Shown here one piece after another: positions 28,376-38,400 of a stretch of DNA of 64,000 nucleotides. Each line of letters starts with the position of its first letter. Within the stretch, counting starts at the first letter, position 1. The stretch is from Microbacterium sp. LWH13-1.2. Lineage in GTDB: Bacteria; Actinomycetota; Actinomycetes; Actinomycetales; Microbacteriaceae. The stretch is taken from positions 2,418,001-2,482,000 of the forward strand of contig NZ_CP151635.1 of assembly GCF_038397735.1 (NCBI RefSeq), written 5' to 3'. A program made the position numbers and the translations under genes. Below the pieces are notes generated by a model. That model did no database searches. It saw nothing but the letters and a program-made list of their open reading frames with translations, and was not told where the DNA came from.

Positions 28376-29017
28376 ATGAGCGTCACGGATCGCACGATCG
28401 TCCTCGCCGGAGCCACCAGCGACTCCGGCCTCGCCCTCGCACGGGCCCTCGTCGACGCGGGTGCTCGGGTGGTGGCGACCGGCCGCACCGCCGAACGCCT
28501 GGAACCGCTGCGAGTGATCGGTGCCGAGGTCGAGGTGGCGGATGCCGCCTCTCTCGGGTCGATGACAGACCTGGCCGCACGGCGGGGCACCGTCGACGCC
28601 GTGATCCCGCTGGTCGGCGGATGGCGCGGTGGCGGAGGGCTGGCCGGACAGACCGATTCCGACTTCGCCGCCCTCCTTCCCGCCCTCGAAGCGGTCAGGG
28701 CGACCAGCCGGGCGTTCGACAGCGCGCTGCGCACCTCGGACGCCGGCCGCTTCGCGATCGTCTCATCGACCGCGGCGGGCCGCCCTCTCGCGGGTGGCGC
28801 GAACTATGCGGCAGTGAAGGCGGCCAGCGAGGCCTGGACCCGCGCGGTCGCGCAGGGCTTCGCGAAGGCCGCACGGGATGCCGCGGAGCCGCTGCGCGCG
28901 GCATCCGTCGTCTTCCGAGCGAAGGCTCTCGATCCGGCATCCCTCGTGCCGAAGGTCCTGGGGCTCTGGGATGCCGACGCCGCCGATCTCAACGACCAGA
29001 TCATCACGCTCGACTGA
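28376..29017 (+). CDS. Short SDR-family protein, likely partner of DUF6421
   Basis: A 213-residue SDR. The catalytic YAAVK is present (NYAAVKAASEAW) with an upstream Ser pair (IVSSTAAG). The glycine-rich nucleotide motif is altered to GATSDSGLALA, so it fits the divergent SDR group rather than the classical TGxxxGIG pattern. The position directly after the DUF6421 gene suggests they act together. Confidence 0.82.
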   Translation: MSVTDRTIVLAGATSDSGLALARALVDAGARVVATGRTAERLEPLRVIGAEVEVADAASLGSMTDLAARRGTVDAVIPLVGGWRGGGGLAGQTDSDFAALLPALEAVRATSRAFDSALRTSDAGRFAIVSSTAAGRPLAGGANYAAVKAASEAWTRAVAQGFAKAARDAAEPLRAASVVFRAKALDPASLVPKVLGLWDADAADLNDQIITLD

Positions 29018-29062
29018 ATTCGTCAGGCGTGACCGGCGGCATCCGACGCAGTCGACGCCCGG

Positions 29063-30577
29063 TCACCCTCGCGCCTCCGGTATCTCGGGTGGCAGCCCGC
29101 GCACCGGCGGCGGTGACTCCACGAGCCGCCCGTCGTCGTTGCGCGGGTCCACATCGGGCGCCCGGGCGCCTGCATCCACGTCGCCGTCCGGATCGGTCGG
29201 AACCGTCTCGCCTGCGTCGTGCGCCGGATCCTGCTCCGGCGCATTCGCGTAGAGCTCGGTGAGCTTGCGGTACGACTTCGTGAAGAACGCCAGTGTTGCG
29301 GCGATGACCATGATGATGCCGGCGAACAGGCAGATGAGGGCGATGCCCCGAGCCTCTCCCTCCCCGAGCAGCCACTGCCACTGCTGCTGCCCCTCGGGCG
29401 TCCGCATATACGGGATGATCAGGAACTCGGCGATCGGAGCGATCAGGAACGCGGTGATCGGTGCGGCCGCGGCCTCCATCGCGGCGGCGACACCGAACAC
29501 GCGGCCCTGCCGGTCGTAGCGGACGACCTTCTGGATGATCGTCTGCTCGGCTGCCTCGACAGGGGGCACGAGCGCCATGTAGATCCACATGCCGATCACA
29601 TACAGCGGCCACCACTCGCGCAGCATGAACACCGAGCCGAGGATGCCCATGGCGATCACGACGAGCAACAGGGTACGCATGGGTTTGGCGCCGAGCCCGA
29701 ACTTCGCGACCAGGCCGCCGCCGATCAGGAAGCCGGTCGACGCGAACGCCAGCGCGAAACCCCACATCTGCGCGTCGAAGAGAGTGAGACCGTAGGGGTC
29801 CATCAGCGCCATGTACACGCCGCCGATGAGGTTGTTGAAGGTCGAGAAGATGATGAGCGCGAACAGTCCGGGGGCGAGCCTGATGGCCGCCACGCTTCCG
29901 CGGAAGTCGAGCGCGCTCTTGGCGTCGGGGTCGGGCTGGGGTGTGCCCTCGGGGATGCGGATGAAGAGCAGGTGCACGAAGGTCAGCACCATCGCGCCGA
30001 TCGCGATCGCGAGGGTCCACCCCATGCCGAGGAAGCCGATCGACAGCCCGGAGAACACGCTCGTCACGAGGAAGGCCAGCCCCTGCACCGTGCCGACGAG
30101 GCCGTTGGCGTTGGCTCGGCGGTCTTCGGGCACGAGCAGCGTGACGGTGGTCGACAGCGCGATGTTGCGCAGCTGCTCGATGACTCCGCCGAACAGGATG
30201 ACGGCCGAGAACACCCAGAACCACGGACCGCCGAGGTCGAGCAGCGCCGCCTCGGGCTGCCAGACGTAGAGCACACCGGCGACCAGGAAGGCGACGGCCG
30301 AGATGACGCTGGAGAGCAGCATCACCGTGTGCTTGCGGTTTCGGTCGACGATCGTGCCGAAGATCATCGCGAAGAAGGCGATGAACAGCATGTACGCGCC
30401 GCCGATGACACCGGTCGCGAGCACTGACTGCGTCTCGATGTACACCCAGAACGTGAGGGCGAACCACAGGAAGCTCGTCGTCACGTTCGCGATGAGCGTG
30501 TTGACGAGGACGTTCGCGAAGGCGGTCTTCGCTGCGGTGCGCTCCATGAGTTCGAGGGTAGGCGGAGCATCCGACAT
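29063..30577 (-). CDS. MFS transporter
   Basis: A 504-residue major facilitator protein with about twelve hydrophobic segments and the loop motif GTIVDRNRKHTVM between helices 2 and 3. It resembles MFS drug exporters of the macrolide-efflux group. The C-terminal 80 residues form a long hydrophilic, Asp/Pro-rich cytoplasmic tail. An ATG 30 bases downstream is an alternative start. It is divergent from the threonine aldolase gene. Confidence 0.87.
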   Translation of the reverse strand: MSDAPPTLELMERTAAKTAFANVLVNTLIANVTTSFLWFALTFWVYIETQSVLATGVIGGAYMLFIAFFAMIFGTIVDRNRKHTVMLLSSVISAVAFLVAGVLYVWQPEAALLDLGGPWFWVFSAVILFGGVIEQLRNIALSTTVTLLVPEDRRANANGLVGTVQGLAFLVTSVFSGLSIGFLGMGWTLAIAIGAMVLTFVHLLFIRIPEGTPQPDPDAKSALDFRGSVAAIRLAPGLFALIIFSTFNNLIGGVYMALMDPYGLTLFDAQMWGFALAFASTGFLIGGGLVAKFGLGAKPMRTLLLVVIAMGILGSVFMLREWWPLYVIGMWIYMALVPPVEAAEQTIIQKVVRYDRQGRVFGVAAAMEAAAAPITAFLIAPIAEFLIIPYMRTPEGQQQWQWLLGEGEARGIALICLFAGIIMVIAATLAFFTKSYRKLTELYANAPEQDPAHDAGETVPTDPDGDVDAGARAPDVDPRNDDGRLVESPPPVRGLPPEIPEARG

Positions 30578-30636
30578 TCGGTAGAGCGCGTCCCGATCTG
30601 CGGGCTCGGCCCCGCATCCGCCCGTAGGCTTGTGCG

Positions 30637-31704
30637 GTGACTATTCAGCATGACCCCGCGGTCCGCGGCTTCGCGAGCGACAACTATTCCGGCGTCCACC
30701 CCGAGGTCCTCGCGGCCATCGCAGCGGCGAACGGCGGCCACCAGGTCGCGTACGGCGAGGACGCCTATACCGAGCGGCTGCAGGAGGTCTTCCGCGGGCA
30801 CTTCGGCGAGGGCGTCCACGCGTTCCCGGTGTTCAACGGCACCGGCGCGAACGTCACCGGCCTGCAGTCGATGCTTCCCCGGTGGGGAGCCGTGATCGCG
30901 GCATCCTCCGCGCACATCAACGTCGACGAGGGCGGAGCGCCCGAGAAGATCGGCGGCTTCAAGATCCTCGCCGTGCCGACCGACGACGGCAAGCTCACCC
31001 CCGAGCTCGTCGATCGCGAGGCCTGGGGCTGGGGCGACGAGCACCGCGCGCAGCCGCTCGTGGTCTCGATCACGCAGACGACGGAGCTCGGCACCCTGTA
31101 CTCGGTCGACGAGATCCGCGCACTGGCCGACCACGCGCACGAACGCGGCATGACCCTGCACCTCGACGGCGCGCGCATCTCGAACGCCGCCGCCGCCCTC
31201 GATGTGCCGCTGCGCGCGTTCACCCGCGACGCCGGCGTCGACGTGCTGAGCTTCGGCGGCACCAAGAACGGCGCCATGCTCGGCGAGGCCATCGTGGTGC
31301 TGAACCCCGAGGCGTCGAACGGCCTGCAGTACTCGCGCAAGTTCAACATGCAGCTGTCGTCGAAGATGCGCTTCGTGTCGGCGCAGCTCATCGCGCTGCT
31401 CGAGGGCGACCTGTGGCTGCGCAATGCTCAGCATGCGAACGCGATGGCCCAGCGTCTGCGCGGCACCATCGAGGCCGGCATCGCCGCTGGCGCGATCAAC
31501 GGCGTCTCGTTCACGCAGCCGACCCAGGCGAACGGCGTCTTCGCCCAGCTCCCCGAGGGCGTCGCCGACCAGCTGCGCGAGTCGTTCCGCTTCTACGACT
31601 GGGATGCCGCGCGCAACGAGGTCCGCTGGATGTGCGGCTTCGACACCGAGGAGTCCGACGTCGACGAGTTCGTCGCCGAGCTCGCCCGTCTCACCTCGCG
31701 CTGA
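30637..31704 (+). CDS. Threonine aldolase family PLP enzyme
   Basis: A 355-residue beta-eliminating lyase/low-specificity threonine aldolase. Hallmarks include FASDNYSGVHPEVLAAIAAANGG at the start, HLDGARISNAA with the PLP-interacting Asp, and LSFGGTKNGAM with the Lys that carries PLP. It cleaves L-threonine or allo-threonine to glycine and acetaldehyde. GTG start. Confidence 0.9.
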   Translation: MTIQHDPAVRGFASDNYSGVHPEVLAAIAAANGGHQVAYGEDAYTERLQEVFRGHFGEGVHAFPVFNGTGANVTGLQSMLPRWGAVIAASSAHINVDEGGAPEKIGGFKILAVPTDDGKLTPELVDREAWGWGDEHRAQPLVVSITQTTELGTLYSVDEIRALADHAHERGMTLHLDGARISNAAAALDVPLRAFTRDAGVDVLSFGGTKNGAMLGEAIVVLNPEASNGLQYSRKFNMQLSSKMRFVSAQLIALLEGDLWLRNAQHANAMAQRLRGTIEAGIAAGAINGVSFTQPTQANGVFAQLPEGVADQLRESFRFYDWDAARNEVRWMCGFDTEESDVDEFVAELARLTSR

Positions 31705-31735
31705 GAATCCGGTCGCGGCGTCCGCGCCGCGCGGA

Positions 31736-31770
31736 GAGGCCCACCGTCAGAAGTCGTGACGGTGGGCCTC
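31736..31770. terminator. Strong bidirectional terminator hairpin
   Basis: GAGGCCCACCGTCA (31736-31749) and TGACGGTGGGCCTC (31757-31770) form a perfect 14-bp stem with a 7-base loop, followed by TT. It lies between the convergent threonine aldolase and Nudix genes. Confidence 0.85.
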
Positions 31771-31794
31771 TTCGCGTGTGCGCCGCAGCAGCGG

Positions 31795-32397
31795 CTATCG
31801 AAGCAGCCCGAGGTTGGCGAGCGCCAGGCGGATGAGCGTCCCCCGACCGCCCTCCATCTCGGCGGCCACCGCGTCGGACCCTGCAGCCTCCGCCGAGAAC
31901 CAGGTGACCTCGAGCGCGTCCTGACGCGGCTCGCACGTGCCCGTCACGGGGACCACGAACGCGAGCGAGACGGCGTGCTGCCGGTCGTCGTGGTAGGCGC
32001 TGACGCCGGGGATAGGGAAGTACTCGGCGACCGTGAACGGCAGCGGCTGCGGCGGCAGCAGCGGGAACGCCATGGGTCCGAGGTCGTTTTCGACGTGGCG
32101 GAACAGCGCGTCGCGGATCGTCTCCCCGAAGCGCACGCGCCCCGACACGATCGTGCGCGTCATCTCGCCCATCGGGGTGGAGCGCAGCAGGATGCCGATC
32201 TCGGTCACCTGCCCTGATCCGTCGGTGCGCACCGGGATCGCCTCGACGTAGAGCATCGGCAGATGACGACGCGCCTCTTCGAGCTCGAACTCGCTCAGCC
32301 AACCGGGGTTCGTGTCTCGCGCAGGGGGCTGAGCGGCGCCGAAGCCCTCGATCCCGTCGTCGGGCTCTGGGTCGGGATCAGGTGTGCGGACGGCCAT
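31795..32397 (-). CDS. Nudix-like hydrolase (DUF4916)
   Basis: A 200-residue protein of the Nudix-like DUF4916 group. The first 45 residues are acidic and Pro-rich, then the Nudix-type fold follows (LPMLYVEAIPVRTDGSGQVTEIGILLRST). The canonical Nudix box GX5EX7REUXEEXGU is not visible; GRVRFGETIRDALFRHVENDLG takes its place. Catalysis is therefore uncertain. Confidence 0.75.
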   Translation of the reverse strand: MAVRTPDPDPEPDDGIEGFGAAQPPARDTNPGWLSEFELEEARRHLPMLYVEAIPVRTDGSGQVTEIGILLRSTPMGEMTRTIVSGRVRFGETIRDALFRHVENDLGPMAFPLLPPQPLPFTVAEYFPIPGVSAYHDDRQHAVSLAFVVPVTGTCEPRQDALEVTWFSAEAAGSDAVAAEMEGGRGTLIRLALANLGLLR

Positions 32398-32512
32398 GTG
32401 TCCTTTCTACCAGCCGCACCTTCGGCCCGACACTGACTTGACATCCCGCACCGGCATACGATTCGTCCGGCCGACGGGGCGCATGTCCGCGCCCGCTGGC
32501 AGGATGGTGCAG

Positions 32513-33169
32513 GTGAGCGAAGAACTGACGATCGACGGCACCCTCACCCGCTGGTCCACCGCAGATCGGGCGGGGATGCCGCTGCTGGTGCTGCTGCACG
32601 GCTACGGAGCCGACGAGCACGACCTCTTCGGGCTGACCCCGTACCTGCCGGACGGCGTCGCCGTGGCATCCGTCGCCGCTCCTCTCTCACCCCCCTGGCC
32701 GATGCCCGGCCGCTCGTGGTACGCGATCGAGGGACTCGACGGACGCAGCTCGGACTCGGTGACCGTCGCCGCAGAGGCCTTCCTCCGCTGGCTCGATGAG
32801 GCCGCGGCGGATGCTCCAGCCGTGGCGCTCCTCGGATTCTCGCAGGGCGCGGCCGTCGCCCTCCAGGCCATGCGCCTCGACCCCGAGCGGGTCGACACCG
32901 TCGTGGCGCTCAGCGGGTACGTCGCCTCAGGAGAGCTCGCGAACGACGAGGCACTGACCGAGCGGAAGCCTCATGTGTTCTGGGGCCGGGGCACGAACGA
33001 CCAGGTGATCCCCGAAGCCCGCGTCGCGCACACCGCGCAATGGCTTCCTGCACACTCCGAGCTGTCCGGGCGCGTCTATACCGGGCTCACGCACAGCATC
33101 TCGGAAGACGAGCTCGGCGATGTGCACGCCTTCCTCACGAAATGGCTGAGCCGCACCGCGAAGAGCTGA
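32513..33169 (+). CDS. Alpha/beta hydrolase, phospholipase/carboxylesterase family
   Basis: A 218-residue esterase. It has LLHGYGADEHDLFGL (oxyanion-hole region), the nucleophile elbow GFSQG, a late Asp (GRGTNDQVIP) and His (GLTHSIS), a complete Ser-Asp-His set. It resembles the phospholipase/carboxylesterase (YpfH/PlaA-type) group. The GTG at 32513 has AGGA eight bases upstream; an ATG at 32504 is possible. Confidence 0.88.
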   Translation: MSEELTIDGTLTRWSTADRAGMPLLVLLHGYGADEHDLFGLTPYLPDGVAVASVAAPLSPPWPMPGRSWYAIEGLDGRSSDSVTVAAEAFLRWLDEAAADAPAVALLGFSQGAAVALQAMRLDPERVDTVVALSGYVASGELANDEALTERKPHVFWGRGTNDQVIPEARVAHTAQWLPAHSELSGRVYTGLTHSISEDELGDVHAFLTKWLSRTAKS

Positions 33170-33216
33170 TCCTGCAGCGCGAGGAACCGAGCCTGCGCGA
33201 AGAGCCGATCAGGCCG

Positions 33217-33254
33217 CGACACGCCCGGGGTTGCGAAACTCCGACACGCCCGGG
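33217..33254 (+). repeat. 13-bp direct repeat with promoter-like sequence before ABC-F
   Basis: CGACACGCCCGGG occurs at 33217-33229 and 33242-33254. The second copy lies between TTGCGA (33231-33236) and TATCGT (33255-33260), which have an 18-base spacing and could be the -35 and -10 of the downstream ABC-F gene. That would give a leader of about 190 bases. The rest of the 287-bp gap shows no gene I can support. Confidence 0.5.
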
Positions 33255-33456
33255 TATCGTCGTGGAGTCCTGTCCGCCGTGTCTGGAAGTCCTTTGATCT
33301 GATCCGTCGCCTCCGCGCTCATTCCTCTGCGCGCTGACCCGACGATCGCCGACTCCACGGCAGACCTTCGCCCGCTGTCCTTCGCGACGGCATCCCCGCT
33401 CAGACGGGTCCCGGGCGACCGGTGTCAGTGCACCCTCGCACTCGACAGGAGACACC

Positions 33457-35100
33457 ATGTCAGTCCCCACTCTTCATTCCTCGGTCACTCTCGACCGCCT
33501 CACGTTCACCTGGCCCGACGGCACCGCGGCGCTCGACGCGGTGTCCGGATCCTTCGGCACCGGCCGCACCGGACTCGTCGGCCGCAATGGCGCAGGCAAG
33601 TCCACGCTGCTGCGGCTGATGGCGGGCGAGCTCACCCCGACCTCGGGAGTGCTCACGGCGACCGGCGAGGTCGCCTATCTGCCGCAGCAGCTCACGCTCG
33701 ACGTCGATCGCAGGGTCGCCGATCTCCTCGGCGTCGCCGTGCCCCTGGACGCCGTCAGGGCGATCGGTGCCGGCGACGTCGATCAGGTGCACTTCGATGC
33801 GGTCGGCGACGACTGGGACATCGAGGCACGCGCCGAGATGTCCCTGGCCGAAGCGGGGCTCGCCCCCGAGTTCCTCGACCGCAGGGTCGGCGAGCTGTCG
33901 GGCGGTGAGGCGGTGCTCGTCGCGATCGCCGGCATCCGCCTGCGGCGAGCGCCGATCACCCTGCTCGATGAGCCGACCAACAACCTCGACCGTGACGCCC
34001 GCGCGAAGCTGGCGGCGATGGTGAGGTCGTGGAAGGGCACGCTCATCGTGGTCAGCCACGATCTGACGCTGCTCGAGCTCATGGACGACACCGCCGAGCT
34101 CTACGCCCAGACGCTGAGCGTGTTCGGCGGCCCGTATTCCGAATGGCGAGCCTGGCTGGATGCCGAGCAGGAGGCGGCGAGACAGGCCGAGGCCACCGCG
34201 AAGCAGGAGTTCCGCAAGGAGAAGCGTCAGCGCATCGAGGCCGAGGTCAAGCTCGCACACCGGTCGCGCACGGCGAAGAAGGCCGAGATCGAGAAGCGGG
34301 TGCCGAAGATCATCGCCCATGGTCGCAAGATGGCAGCCGAGGTGTCGGCGGGAAAGCTCCGCACAGAGGTCGGCGCGAAGGAGGATGCCGCTCGCACGGC
34401 TCTCGACGAGGCCGGGCGACGCCTCCGTTCCGACGCATCGATGAAGATCGAGCTGCCCGATCCGCAGGTGTCGCGCAGCCGCCGCATCGTGACGATCGGC
34501 GACGGCGAGCGCTCGTGGATCATCCAGGGCCCCGAACGCGTCGCGCTGGTCGGGCGCAACGGCGCGGGCAAGACGACGCTGCTCGAGAAGCTGGTGGCGG
34601 ATGCCGCCGACGGAGGGCACGACTCCGCACAGATGACTCTCGGCACGGAACACCCGGTGCTGACGGCGGCGGCTCTCACCGAACGCATCGGCTACCTGCC
34701 GCAGCGCGTCGACGGGCTCGACGAGGAGCGGTCGGTGTTCGAGAACATCGCGGATGCCGCCCCTCAAGTGCCCGAGAAGGAGCTGCGGAATCGACTTGCG
34801 AGATTCCTCATCAGAGGGGCCACCGCCGAGCGGCCGGTCGCCGCGCTGTCCGGTGGAGAGCGCTTCCGGGTGGCACTGGCGAAGCTGCTGCTCTCGGACC
34901 CCGCACCTCATCTCGTGGTGCTCGACGAACCGACGAACAACCTCGACATCGACACCGTCGATCAGCTCGTCGAGGCGCTGCGCGCCTACCGCGGGGCCGT
35001 GCTCGTCGTGAGTCACGACGACGCATTCCTCGCCAGGCTCGATCTGGACCTCACTCTCGAGATCCAGCCGGACGGCTCGCTCGCCGCGGCGACCCCCTGA
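33457..35100 (+). CDS. ABC-F family ATPase
   Basis: A 547-residue ABC-F protein with two ATPase domains and no membrane segment. First domain: [14 protein letters not shown] and [10 protein letters not shown]. Second: [14 protein letters not shown] and [11 protein letters not shown] charged helical linker lies between (about residues 225-330). ABC-F proteins act on the ribosome, either as translation factors or as antibiotic-resistance proteins that displace macrolides, lincosamides or pleuromutilins. The long leader is of the kind seen with inducible resistance ABC-F genes, but the phenotype cannot be read here. Confidence 0.88.
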   Translation: MSVPTLHSSVTLDRLTFTWPDGTAALDAVSGSFGTGRTGLVGRNGAGKSTLLRLMAGELTPTSGVLTATGEVAYLPQQLTLDVDRRVADLLGVAVPLDAVRAIGAGDVDQVHFDAVGDDWDIEARAEMSLAEAGLAPEFLDRRVGELSGGEAVLVAIAGIRLRRAPITLLDEPTNNLDRDARAKLAAMVRSWKGTLIVVSHDLTLLELMDDTAELYAQTLSVFGGPYSEWRAWLDAEQEAARQAEATAKQEFRKEKRQRIEAEVKLAHRSRTAKKAEIEKRVPKIIAHGRKMAAEVSAGKLRTEVGAKEDAARTALDEAGRRLRSDASMKIELPDPQVSRSRRIVTIGDGERSWIIQGPERVALVGRNGAGKTTLLEKLVADAADGGHDSAQMTLGTEHPVLTAAALTERIGYLPQRVDGLDEERSVFENIADAAPQVPEKELRNRLARFLIRGATAERPVAALSGGERFRVALAKLLLSDPAPHLVVLDEPTNNLDIDTVDQLVEALRAYRGAVLVVSHDDAFLARLDLDLTLEIQPDGSLAAATP

Positions 35101-35133
35101 GGTCGGCCACAGTGCCCACGCCATAACGTTCTC

Positions 35134-35328
35134 GTGTCAGAGAACCCGGCAGCGCCCGAGGTCGCCTCGACATGGGCCGCAATCACTCTGATGTCGGCGG
35201 CCTTCGCGGGCGGTGTGGTCACGATCGCGCTCGCGGTCGAGCGATCTCCCGTCGCGGCGGCGGTGTTCGGCGCCCTGAGCATCCTGGCCGTCTGGGGTGC
35301 GATCGTACTCCGGCCCTTCGCCGGGTGA
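35134..35328 (+). CDS. Small two-helix membrane protein
   Basis: A 64-residue protein with two hydrophobic helices (AAITLMSAAFAGGVVTIAL and AAAVFGALSILAVWGAIVL) joined by ERSPV. GTG start, 33 bases after the ABC-F stop. I do not recognise the family. Confidence 0.6.
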   Translation: MSENPAAPEVASTWAAITLMSAAFAGGVVTIALAVERSPVAAAVFGALSILAVWGAIVLRPFAG

Positions 35329-35466
35329 GATCCCCCACGCAGGCCCGTCTGCCACCGCGATGAAGGTGCTCACGTAGTCGGTGGTGTGCACTGCCACGCC
35401 TACAGCATGCACTCGCCCACCGACAATGGCGACGCCGATGTCGGTGGCTCGGGTGATGATGGAGGG

Positions 35467-38400
35467 ATGAGCGACGTGCTCGACCGCTTCACCCCTGCCA
35501 CGCAAGACTGGTTCCGGGGTGCCTTTCCCGCACCCACGCCAGCCCAGGCAGGAGCCTGGAACGCGATCTCGGCGGGAAAGCATGCACTCGTCGTCGCACC
35601 CACCGGCTCCGGCAAGACCCTCTCGGCATTCCTCTGGGCGATCGACAGCGTGTTCCGCGAGCGCACGGCGAGCATCGAACGCACGGGGACGAATGAGCGC
35701 GCCGGGAAGAAAGAGTCCGCAGGCAAGAAGGAGCGGAAGACCGACCGGGAGAAAGACGACTCCCGCACCCGCATCCTCTACATCTCGCCGTTGAAGGCGC
35801 TCGGCGTCGACGTCGAGCGCAACCTGCGATCGCCCCTCATCGGCATCGGGCAGTCAGCACGGCGCCTCGGCGTCGAGGCCCCGGCGGTGACGGTCGGAGT
35901 GCGCTCGGGCGACACGACATCGAGCGATCGCCGCAAGCTCGTGGCCGATCCCCCCGACATCCTCATCACGACCCCCGAGTCGCTCTACCTGATGCTCACG
36001 AGCCGCGCGGGCGAGACCCTGCGCGACGTGCATACAGTCATCATCGACGAGGTGCACGCGGTCGCCGCGACCAAACGGGGGGCCCACCTCGCGGTGAGCC
36101 TCGAACGACTCGACGCACTGCGCCGCTCGCACGGCCACGAAGTCGCCGCACAGCGCATCGGGCTGTCGGCGACGGTGCGCCCGATCGATGAGGTCGCGCG
36201 CTTCCTCGGCGGCGCCGCCCCGGTCGAGATCGTCGCCCCGCCCGCATCGAAGACGTTCGAGCTCGGTGTCGTGGTGCCGATGGACGACATGACGAACCCG
36301 CCGCCGCCTCCCGGCGCGCCGACGGATGCCGGCGACGCCGCCGACGCCGAGTACACGGAGGTCACCGGGTCCGTCTGGCCGCATGTGGAGGAGGCGATCG
36401 TCGATCGCATCCTGCAGAACAAATCGACCATCGTGTTCTCGAACTCGCGCCGCCTCGCCGAGCGTCTCACCGGACGACTGAACGAGATCTACTCCGAGCG
36501 CATCGGCGTCGTGCTTCCCGAGGCATCGGTGCCCGCGGCCATGATGGCCCAGGCCGGCGCCACCGCCGGTGCCGACCCCGTGCTCGCCAAGGCCCACCAC
36601 GGCTCGGTGTCGAAGGAGCAGCGCGCCCAGGTCGAGGAGGAACTCAAATCGGGCGTGCTGCGCTGCGTCGTCGCGACGAGCAGTCTCGAGCTCGGCATCG
36701 ACATGGGCGCGGTCGATCTCGTGATCCAGGTCGAGGCGCCGCCGTCAGCGGCATCCGGGCTGCAGCGCGTCGGACGAGCGGGCCACCAGGTCGGCGAGAT
36801 CAGCCGCGCGGCGCTCTTTCCGAAGCACCGCGGCGACGTGCTGCACACCGCGATCGTCACCGAGCGGATGCTGGCGGGCAAGATCGAGGCGATCCAGGTG
36901 CCTCGCAATCCGCTCGACATCCTCGCCCAGCAGACCGTGGCGGCCAGCGCCCTCGGCGAGATCGGCGTCGAGGAGTGGTTCGAGACCGTGCGGCGCTCCG
37001 CACCCTTCCAGTCCCTCCCCCGGTCGGCGTACGAGGCAACCCTCGACCTGCTCGCCGGGCGCTTTCCCTCTGACGAGTTCGCCGAACTGCGCCCGCGTCT
37101 CGTCTGGGACAGAGACGCCGGCACCCTCACCGGACGGCCCGGCGCACAGCGCATCGCCGTCACCAGCGGCGGTACGATCCCCGACCGCGGACTCTTCGGC
37201 GTCTTCGTCGCGGGCGAGTCGACCGGTGCCCGCGTCGGTGAGCTCGATGAGGAGATGGTCTACGAGTCCCGCGTCGGCGACGTGTTCACACTCGGCACGA
37301 CGAGCTGGCGGATCGCCGAGATCACTCACGACAGGGTCAACGTCATCCCCGCCTACGGGCAGCCGGGCAAAGTGCCGTTCTGGCATGGCGACGGCATCGG
37401 CCGTCCGTTCGAGCTGGGAGAGGCCCTCGGCAGGTTCTCGCGCGAGGTGTCGGCGGCGACACCCGAGAAGGCGGCGCAGCGGCTGATCGAGGCAGGACTC
37501 GACGAGCAGGCGCGGATGAACCTCATGGCGCACCTGACCGAGCAGCGCGAGGCGACGGGCACCCTGCCGACCGACCGCACTCTCACGGTCGAACGCGGCC
37601 ACGACGAGGTCGGCGACTGGCGGGTCATCTTGCATTCCCCATACGGCATGAAGGTGCACGCGCCGTGGGCGCTCGCGATCAACGCGCGCATCCGCGAGCG
37701 CCTCGGAGTCGAGGGCTCGGCCGTGGCGAGCGATGACGGCATCATCGTGCGCATTCCGGATGCCGAGGCCGAACCGCCCGGGGCCGAGCTGTTCGTATTC
37801 GACCCCGACGAGCTCGAGCAGCTGGTCACGCAGGAGGTCGGCGGATCCGCGCTGTTCGCCTCCCGGTTCCGCGAGTGCGCGGCCCGCGCCCTCCTGATGC
37901 CGCGGATGAATCCGAACAAGCGCACACCGCTCTGGCAGCAGCGCCAGAGGTCGGCGCAGCTGCTCGAGGTGGCCCGGCGGCATCCGACCTTCCCGGTGAT
38001 CCTCGAGACTCTCCGCGAGGTGCTGCAGGACGTCTACGACCTTCCGTCGCTGCGCAAGCTCGCGGTGTCGATCGCCGACCGCCGCATCCGACTGATCGAG
38101 ACCCAGCCGTCGCAGCCCTCGCCCTACGCACGCGACCTGCTGTTCGGCTACGTGGGCGCGTTCATGTACGAGGGCGATTCGCCGCTCGCCGAACGCCGTG
38201 CGGCCGCGCTGTCGGTCGACCCTGCGCTTCTCGGCGAGCTGCTCGGCACAGTCGAGCTGCGCGAGCTCCTCGACCCCGACGTCATCGCCCAGTTCGAGCG
38301 CGAGGCGCAGCGGCTCGACCCCGAGCGGCGCGCTCGCGGGCTCGAGGGCGTCGCCGACCTGCTGCGGATGCTCGGCCCCATGGACGCGGCCGAGATCGAC

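Noticed and set aside
31795..32397. Calling the DUF4916 protein a confident Nudix pyrophosphatase
   Set aside because: The canonical Nudix box is not visible, so only the fold-level similarity is reported.
33262..33297. 11-codon frame in the ABC-F leader
   Set aside because: No ribosome site and too close to the proposed -10 element. I mention it in the leader finding but do not list it as a gene.
33460..35124. Long minus-strand frame (554 codons) opposite the ABC-F gene
   Set aside because: No domain, biased composition, and the plus-strand ABC-F reading is unambiguous.
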